Shown here piece by piece: positions 59,954 to 64,000 of a DNA stretch of 64,000 bases (positions within the stretch are counted from its first letter, which is position 1; each line of letters starts with the position of its first letter). The position numbers and the translations under genes were made by a program. The stretch lies in assembly GCF_008727865.1 (NCBI RefSeq), contig NZ_VTWU01000003.1, forward strand, positions 310,001 through 374,000. Reading direction: 5' to 3'. The notes below the pieces were generated by a model. The model did not search any database. It saw nothing but the letters and a program-made list of their open reading frames with translations, and was not told the DNA's origin. This DNA is from Hymenobacter busanensis (GTDB lineage Bacteria > Bacteroidota > Bacteroidia > Cytophagales > Hymenobacteraceae).

Positions 59954-61057
59954 ATGCGTCTGTTCGTTCGAATTTGCTGGCTGCTGCTCGGCGGGTTGTT
60001 CATTTTTTCGGGCCTGGTAAAGCTCAACGACCCCGTGGGCACGGCCTACAAGCTGGAAGAATACTTCGAGGTATTTGCCATCGACTTCGCCTCGTTTTTT
60101 CTGGTGTTTAAGAGTGCCGCCCGCACGCTCAGTATTTTCCTGAGTACCCTGGAAGTAACGCTGGGCGTGGCCCTGCTGCTACGCTGGCAAATGCGCTTTA
60201 CGCTGCGGGCGCTGCTGGTGCTGCTGGTGTTCTTCGGCTTCCTTACGTTCTATTCGGCTGCCTTCAACAAGGTGACGGACTGCGGCTGCTTCGGCGACTT
60301 CATCAAGCTCACGCCCTGGACGTCGTTCTTCAAAGACCTGTTTCTGCTGGGCTTGTGGGCGGTGGTGTTCTTCAACCAACGCTACCTGCGCCGGGTGTTT
60401 GCCAAAGGCACGCTGGGCACCATGTACATCACCTTTGCGGCGGCCGTGGCGGCGGGCATTGGCGTGTACGCCTTGGGCCACATGCCCTACTTCGATTTTC
60501 TGCCCTACAAAGTGGGTAACGACATTGGCGCACTCATGAAGCCCTCGGCCCCGCTGCGCTACAAGTACGTGATGGAGAAAAACGGCACCACACAGGACTT
60601 CGAAGAATACCCTACCGATACGCTCTGGAAGTTCAAGCAGATGGTGCCGCTGAACCCCGAAGCCGGGCCGAAAATCACCGATTTTAAGGTGTGGGGCGCT
60701 CAGCAGGAAGACGTGACGCAGGAGGTGCTGAAGGGCAACAAGCTGCTGCTGATTGTGCAGGGCGTGGAAAAAGCCGACCGGGACCGGTTTGCGCAAATCA
60801 ACCAACTGTTGGCTTCCATCGATTCATCAAAGAAGAAAGTCGAGCCGTTCATCGTCACCAGCGCCAGCCCCAATGAGTTCGATGTGTTCCGCCACGAAGT
60901 GAACCTGGCCGGACCGTACTACTTTGCCGATGCCACGGTCCTCAAGTCGATGATTCGCTCGAACCCCGGCTTTCTGCTGCTGAAAGACGGCGTGGTGAAG
61001 GGCAAATACCATTACCACGACATTCCCACCCGCGCCACGCTGGAAGAGGCTCTTTAG
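59954..61057 (+). CDS. BT_3928 family DoxX/MauE-like membrane protein
   Basis: A 367-residue protein. Residues 1-150 are four membrane helices of the DoxX/MauE type with LFIFSGLVKLNDPVGTAYKL and the redox-like KVTDCGCFGDFIKLT. A fifth helix (about 155-175) leads to a periplasmic C-terminal domain (residues about 190-367) of thioredoxin-like pattern but without an evident CxxC. It matches the BT_3928 family of Bacteroidota. A role in disulfide or quinone chemistry is inferred from the CGCFGD motif. Confidence 0.88.
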   Translation: MRLFVRICWLLLGGLFIFSGLVKLNDPVGTAYKLEEYFEVFAIDFASFFLVFKSAARTLSIFLSTLEVTLGVALLLRWQMRFTLRALLVLLVFFGFLTFYSAAFNKVTDCGCFGDFIKLTPWTSFFKDLFLLGLWAVVFFNQRYLRRVFAKGTLGTMYITFAAAVAAGIGVYALGHMPYFDFLPYKVGNDIGALMKPSAPLRYKYVMEKNGTTQDFEEYPTDTLWKFKQMVPLNPEAGPKITDFKVWGAQQEDVTQEVLKGNKLLLIVQGVEKADRDRFAQINQLLASIDSSKKKVEPFIVTSASPNEFDVFRHEVNLAGPYYFADATVLKSMIRSNPGFLLLKDGVVKGKYHYHDIPTRATLEEAL

Positions 61058-61061
61058 TACT

Positions 61062-61136
61062 TAGTTGTTGGTGCTTAGTGCATGGTCAGTTTTGAAAGAC
61101 CTGGAGCCCATCCCAAGCACTAAGCACCAACAACTA
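61062..61136. repeat. 20-bp inverted repeat with 35-base loop
   Basis: tagttgttggtgcttagtgc (61062-61081) and its exact reverse complement at 61117-61136. The gcactaagcac core recurs at 61143-61150 in part and near 59169-59182 (gtactaagcacctag), so it belongs to a short repeated tract in this locus. It may terminate the DoxX gene transcript. Confidence 0.7.
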
Positions 61137-61152
61137 GGCACCAAGCACTACA

Positions 61153-62214
61153 ATGCTCCTGTTCATCTTTCGCCGGCTGCTGCACGGTATTCTGATTCTG
61201 GCGGGCGTGGCCCTCACCGTGTTTGTGCTGTTTCAGGTGCTGCCCGGCGACCCGGTGGCCCTGCTGGCTGGCCAGCGCAGCGACGTGGCCACCCGCGCTG
61301 CCATTGCCGCCGACCTCGGCCTCGACCAGCCCGTGCCCGTGCAATTGGCCGGCTACCTCAACGACGTGTCGCCGCTGGGCGTGCACCCGCGCGACTCGGC
61401 CGGTACGGCCCGCTACGGCGGCGTGGCGCTGCTGCCGCTGGGCGGCCAGCGGGCCCTGGTGCTGAAAAAACCGTACCTGCGCCGCTCGTTTCAGTCGAAC
61501 AAAGACGTGCTCGATATTCTGCTCGACCACTTCACCGGTACCGTGTGGCTGGCGCTGGCGGCCATGCTGCTGGCGGCGGTGCTGGGCATCGGCTTTGGCG
61601 TGGTGGCGGCCCTCAAGGCCCATACCTGGCTCGACCGCGCCCTGCTGACGGTGTCGGTGCTGGGCATTTCGGTGCCGTCGTTTGTGGCCGGTATTCTCAT
61701 TGCCATGGCCTTTGGCTTCTACTGGAGCCACTGGACGGGCCTGAACCTGACCGGTCAGCTCTTCGAAACCGACCCGTTTACGGCCGAGCCGCACGTGGTG
61801 CTGCGCAACCTGCTGCTGCCGGCTTTTGCGCTGGGCGTGCGGCCGCTGGCGGTTATCGTGCAGCTCACGCGCTCGGCCATGCTGGAAGTGCTCAGCCAGG
61901 ATTTCATTCGCACGGCCCGCGCCAAGGGCCTCTCGTACCCCCGCACGGTGTGGCACCACGCCCTGCAAAACGCGCTAAACCCGGTGGTTACGGCCGTATC
62001 GGGCTGGCTGGCGTCGCTCATGGCGGGCGCGTTTTTCATCGAGTTTATTTTCAACTGGAAAGGCTTGGGCACCGTGACGTTGCGGGCCGTCGAAAACCTC
62101 GATTTTCCGGTGGTCATGGGCTCCACACTGTTCGTGGCCTTCCTGTTCGTGGTCATCAACATTGCCGTCGATGTGCTCTACGCCGTGCTCGACCCGCGCG
62201 TGAAGCTGGGGTAG
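61153..62214 (+). CDS. ABC transporter permease (DppB/OppB type)
   Basis: A 353-residue inner-membrane permease of a binding-protein-dependent transporter. The head MLLFIFRRLLHGILILAGVA and VLPGDPVALLAGQ are typical of peptide/nickel permeases; the EAA loop reads IRTARAKGLSYPRTVWHHAL, needed for contact with the ATPase. Six helices are visible. The partner permease, ATPase and binding protein are not adjacent, so it must work with genes elsewhere. Confidence 0.93.
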   Translation: MLLFIFRRLLHGILILAGVALTVFVLFQVLPGDPVALLAGQRSDVATRAAIAADLGLDQPVPVQLAGYLNDVSPLGVHPRDSAGTARYGGVALLPLGGQRALVLKKPYLRRSFQSNKDVLDILLDHFTGTVWLALAAMLLAAVLGIGFGVVAALKAHTWLDRALLTVSVLGISVPSFVAGILIAMAFGFYWSHWTGLNLTGQLFETDPFTAEPHVVLRNLLLPAFALGVRPLAVIVQLTRSAMLEVLSQDFIRTARAKGLSYPRTVWHHALQNALNPVVTAVSGWLASLMAGAFFIEFIFNWKGLGTVTLRAVENLDFPVVMGSTLFVAFLFVVINIAVDVLYAVLDPRVKLG

Positions 62215-62276
62215 CGCAGCGCCCGGGCAGTTTTTCCAATTCGGTCAGCTTATTCCCCTTCAACCCATCCGCGGTC

Positions 62277-62798
62277 ATGCGCCTTTTCCTTATCGGCATG
62301 CCGGGCTCGGGCAAAACCACCCTGGGCCGCGCGCTGGCCGCGTACTACAGCCTGACCTTCGTCGATTTAGACGAGGTGATTGTGCAGCGCGAAGGCCGCA
62401 GTATTGTCGACCTGTTCGCCGCGGAAGGCGAAGCGTACTTCCGCAGCGCCGAAGCCAAAGCGTTGCGCGCTGTGCTGGCCGATTACCCGGCGGTGGTGCT
62501 GGCTACCGGTGGCGGCACGCCCTGTTTTCACGCCAATGCCGAGCTGCTTCGGGCCAGCGGCCTCACGCTATGGCTCGATGTACCGGTCGAAGAGCTGGTG
62601 CGCCGGCTCGTGCAGCAGGCTGCGCACCGGCCGTTGCTGGCCGGTTTGCCCGACCCCGAAGCCCTAAAAAACCGCTTGGCCGAAACCCTACAGGCCCGGC
62701 GGGAGTTTTATGCCACGGCCGCACTGCGCTGCCAGGCATCCGTGTGCAGCCCTGAGGCCGTTGTGCGGCTCATTGCGCAGTACACGGCCACGGCGTAG
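62277..62798 (+). CDS. aroK: Shikimate kinase
   Basis: A 173-residue kinase phosphorylating shikimate at the 3-OH in aromatic amino acid synthesis. The P-loop is GMPGSGKTTLG (residues 7-17), the substrate-binding Asp is in FVDLDEVI, Arg in EAYFRSAEAKAL, and the glycine loop is LATGGGTPC; the lid has RPLLAGLPDP. ATG at 62277 is the natural start; a longer frame upstream is a read-through of the permease region. Confidence 0.95.
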   Translation: MRLFLIGMPGSGKTTLGRALAAYYSLTFVDLDEVIVQREGRSIVDLFAAEGEAYFRSAEAKALRAVLADYPAVVLATGGGTPCFHANAELLRASGLTLWLDVPVEELVRRLVQQAAHRPLLAGLPDPEALKNRLAETLQARREFYATAALRCQASVCSPEAVVRLIAQYTATA

Positions 62799-62834
62799 CC
62801 AAGCACTTTGGCCCGTTGTTTGGGCGCTGGTGGC

Positions 62835-62842
62835 TATTTTTG
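62835..62842 (+). promoter_or_regulatory. -7 promoter box of the fatty-acid hydroxylase gene
   Basis: tatttttg matches TAnnTTTG, 27 bases before the ATG at 62870. TTTG boxes upstream lie at 12 and 24 bases, not 19. Confidence 0.5.
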
Positions 62843-62869
62843 CGCTGCAATACTCTTCAAGCCCTCGAT

Positions 62870-63526
62870 ATGGAACAAAAGACAGCTGCCCCTCCCGTGT
62901 CGGGTCAACTCCATAAACCCAAGCACAAAGGTTCGGCTCGTTTGTTTGAGAACCCCGTGCTGGAGCGCCTCACACACACGCACATAGCCGGGCCGTTGAG
63001 CATTTTCTTCGGTGTGGCCGCGGTTAGCCTCTACTACAGCCTCAGCAAGGGCCTGCTCACCGGCCTGTCGGCTTTTGGGCTGTTTCTGGCGGGCTGGTTC
63101 GGTTTCACGCTGGTGGAGTACCTCATGCACCGCTACCTCTACCACATCAAGCCCACCACGCCAGGCCGGGCCAAGTTTCAGTACACCATGCACGGCGTGC
63201 ACCACGAATTTCCGAAGGACAAAACGCGGCTGGCCATGCCGCCCATTCTGACGGTGTTCGTGGCCTCGTTGCTGTTTTTTATCTTCCGCTTCACCTTTGG
63301 CAATGCCGGTTTCGGCATCCTGGCGGGCTTTGTGTTTGGCTACGCGCTGTACCTGTTTGTGCACTACGCCATTCACGTGTACGCCCCGCCGAAAAACTTT
63401 CTGAAAGTGTGGTGGCACCACCACGCCCAGCACCATTACCGCCAAGACGAAGTAGCCTTTGGCGTGTCGACCACCATTTGGGACCACATCATCGGCACCA
63501 TGCCCGATCGGAAACCGTCGAATTAA
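62870..63526 (+). CDS. Fatty acid hydroxylase / sterol-desaturase family protein
   Basis: A 218-residue di-iron membrane enzyme. The His clusters are LMHRYLYH, HGVHHEFPKD and WWHHHAQHHYRQDEVAFGVS, giving the eight or more His ligands of the family; four membrane helices surround them. The compact form resembles bacterial fatty acid 2-hydroxylases that act on sphingolipid acyl chains, which Bacteroidota contain. ATG at 62870 (MEQKTAAPPV) was chosen; a strong hairpin ends the gene. Confidence 0.9.
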   Translation: MEQKTAAPPVSGQLHKPKHKGSARLFENPVLERLTHTHIAGPLSIFFGVAAVSLYYSLSKGLLTGLSAFGLFLAGWFGFTLVEYLMHRYLYHIKPTTPGRAKFQYTMHGVHHEFPKDKTRLAMPPILTVFVASLLFFIFRFTFGNAGFGILAGFVFGYALYLFVHYAIHVYAPPKNFLKVWWHHHAQHHYRQDEVAFGVSTTIWDHIIGTMPDRKPSN

Positions 63527-63604
63527 CTTCTCCGCAGGAGCGCACAAAAAAGGCCGGCCGTCTGAATTGACGACCGGCCTTTTTTGTGCGCTCCTGCGGA
63601 GAAG
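63527..63604 (+). terminator. 36-bp near-perfect hairpin terminator
   Basis: Arms 63527-63562 and 63569-63604 pair with one mismatch around a 6-base loop; the inner ggccggccg / ccggcc part is bounded by aaaaaa and tttttt, so it can stop transcription on both strands. It begins directly after the hydroxylase stop codon. Confidence 0.92.
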
Positions 63605-63640
63605 GACTTTGGCTTATTAACAGACGCTGAACATAGCATT

Positions 63641-63931
63641 CGGGAGTTTATAACGATTCGGGCGAAAGGTTTGATTGTAGTGATACTGCTGCTGGTCAAT
63701 TTGTTGTGATTTATATTTCGTTACCGAATGGCTTTCTATCGGCAGCCGAGGCCCACGTGCTGCGCGGCACGGTGGTCAAAGTCGTACTGGGCGAAGTCGT
63801 GACTGGCTTTAGCGCCAGCTCTGGGTTGCGGCCGCGCATCGACCTCCGCCCGCAGCCAGTCGGTCGGGGTGTGTATCCTGCGCCTCGAAACCGCTGCCGA
63901 ACCCAGAACAGTGGGCGTGGTGAAGCAGTAA
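63641..63931 (+). pseudogene. Relic of a T9SS C-terminal sorting domain, frameshifted
   Basis: No intact gene is here. In the frame that includes the GTG at 63706, the translation reads AAGQFVV ... SLPNGFLSAAEAHVLRGTVV, then LGEVVTGFS ... RIDLRPQP. Near 63862 the similarity moves to another frame: VGVCILRLETAAEPRTVGVV, KQ, stop at 63929-63931. Together this matches the course of a T9SS type A sorting domain (P-N-P region, SLP, LDLRxxPAGVYxLRLxT, VVKQ end). The body of the parent gene is missing, and the 5' side is cut off by the hydroxylase terminator. Confidence 0.6.
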
Positions 63932-63951
63932 GCACCGGAAATGTTCTTAAC

Positions 63952-63990
63952 GCAACCGGGCGGCTCCTGCTTCAGGAGCCGCCCGGTTGC
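63952..63990. terminator. Perfect 18-bp hairpin after the T9SS relic
   Basis: gcaaccgggcggctcctg (63952-63969) and its exact reverse complement (63973-63990) with loop ctt, 20 bases after the relic's stop. It is probably the original terminator of the lost gene, or ends a minus-strand gene lying beyond the window. Confidence 0.75.
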
Positions 63991-64000
63991 ATTGAGGGAA

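Larger units (their letters stand above)
63605..64000. other. Window end without an intact gene
   Basis: Apart from the T9SS-tail relic and the hairpin at 63952-63990, I see no intact coding region. The first 100 bases are more AT-rich than the surroundings. Confidence 0.5.

Noticed and set aside
61065-62798. A fusion of permease-region sequence with shikimate kinase
   Set aside because: The part before 62277 is an out-of-frame reading of the permease gene; shikimate kinase begins with its own P-loop at the normal distance from ATG 62277.
63711-63935. 74-residue minus-strand frame at the window end
   Set aside because: No start context, Arg/Pro-rich, and it opposes the recognisable T9SS tail relic on the plus strand.

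Overview
The window is a stretch of ordinary chromosome from a GC-rich member of the Bacteroidota, most likely Hymenobacter or a close relative in the Hymenobacteraceae. Pointers to this are the type IX secretion (T9SS) C-terminal sorting domains, the rpmB / rpmG-DUF4295-ftsY order, the folP-cdaA pair beside DUF1599 and a BT_3928-type DoxX protein, the bacillithiol enzyme BshC, GDYXXLXY/DUF2157 partners, promoters of the TTTG-N19-TAnnTTTG kind, and dispersed hairpin repeats starting gtcatcctgagc. I see no rRNA, tRNA, CRISPR array, insertion sequence or prophage.

Layout. 1-9 kb: a T9SS-exported sialidase-like (BNR) protein cut by the window edge, class I HMG-CoA reductase, a TonB-domain protein, a WG-repeat protein, a phytanoyl-CoA dioxygenase-like enzyme, an SDR, a PAP2-like membrane protein and an M20 amidohydrolase. 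9-21.5 kb: a secreted M4 metallopeptidase with a T9SS tail, ATP-grasp enzyme, SDR, outer-membrane barrel, TPR protein, alpha/beta hydrolase, a translationally coupled glycosidase plus HKD-nuclease pair, CDF cation transporter, APC permease. 21.6-28 kb: hemB, three neighbouring small lipoproteins (two clearly paralogous), rocD, a polytopic membrane protein, RidA and DUF5522. 28-33.7 kb: translation and secretion genes (rpmB, rpmG, DUF4295, ftsY, rimO) with an M24 peptidase. 33.6-43 kb: acyltransferase, bshC, 5-formyl-THF cyclo-ligase, ExbD-like protein, GDYXXLXY/DUF2157 pair, mnmD, thioesterase, rlmN. 43-52.5 kb: two exported proteins of unusual type, YihY/BrkB, DUF3891, threonine dehydrogenase, patatin, SRPBCC, kbl and GH43. 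52.5-64 kb: one 1458-residue membrane receptor-like protein, cdaA-folP, DUF1599, DoxX-type protein, a lone ABC permease, shikimate kinase, a fatty-acid hydroxylase, and a decayed T9SS sorting domain.

Genes that work together: the threonine 3-dehydrogenase (46315-47310) and kbl (49995-51242) together convert threonine to glycine and acetyl-CoA; folP and the folate cyclo-ligase serve folate metabolism; cdaA makes c-di-AMP; rimO, rlmN and mnmD modify the translation apparatus. Most genes are single or in pairs, separated by strong hairpin terminators. The least explained items are the 1458-residue multi-sensor membrane protein (52562-56938), an exported protein built from two cysteine-bracketed repeats (42883-43572), the lipoprotein cluster (22708-24153) and the dispersed hairpin elements.
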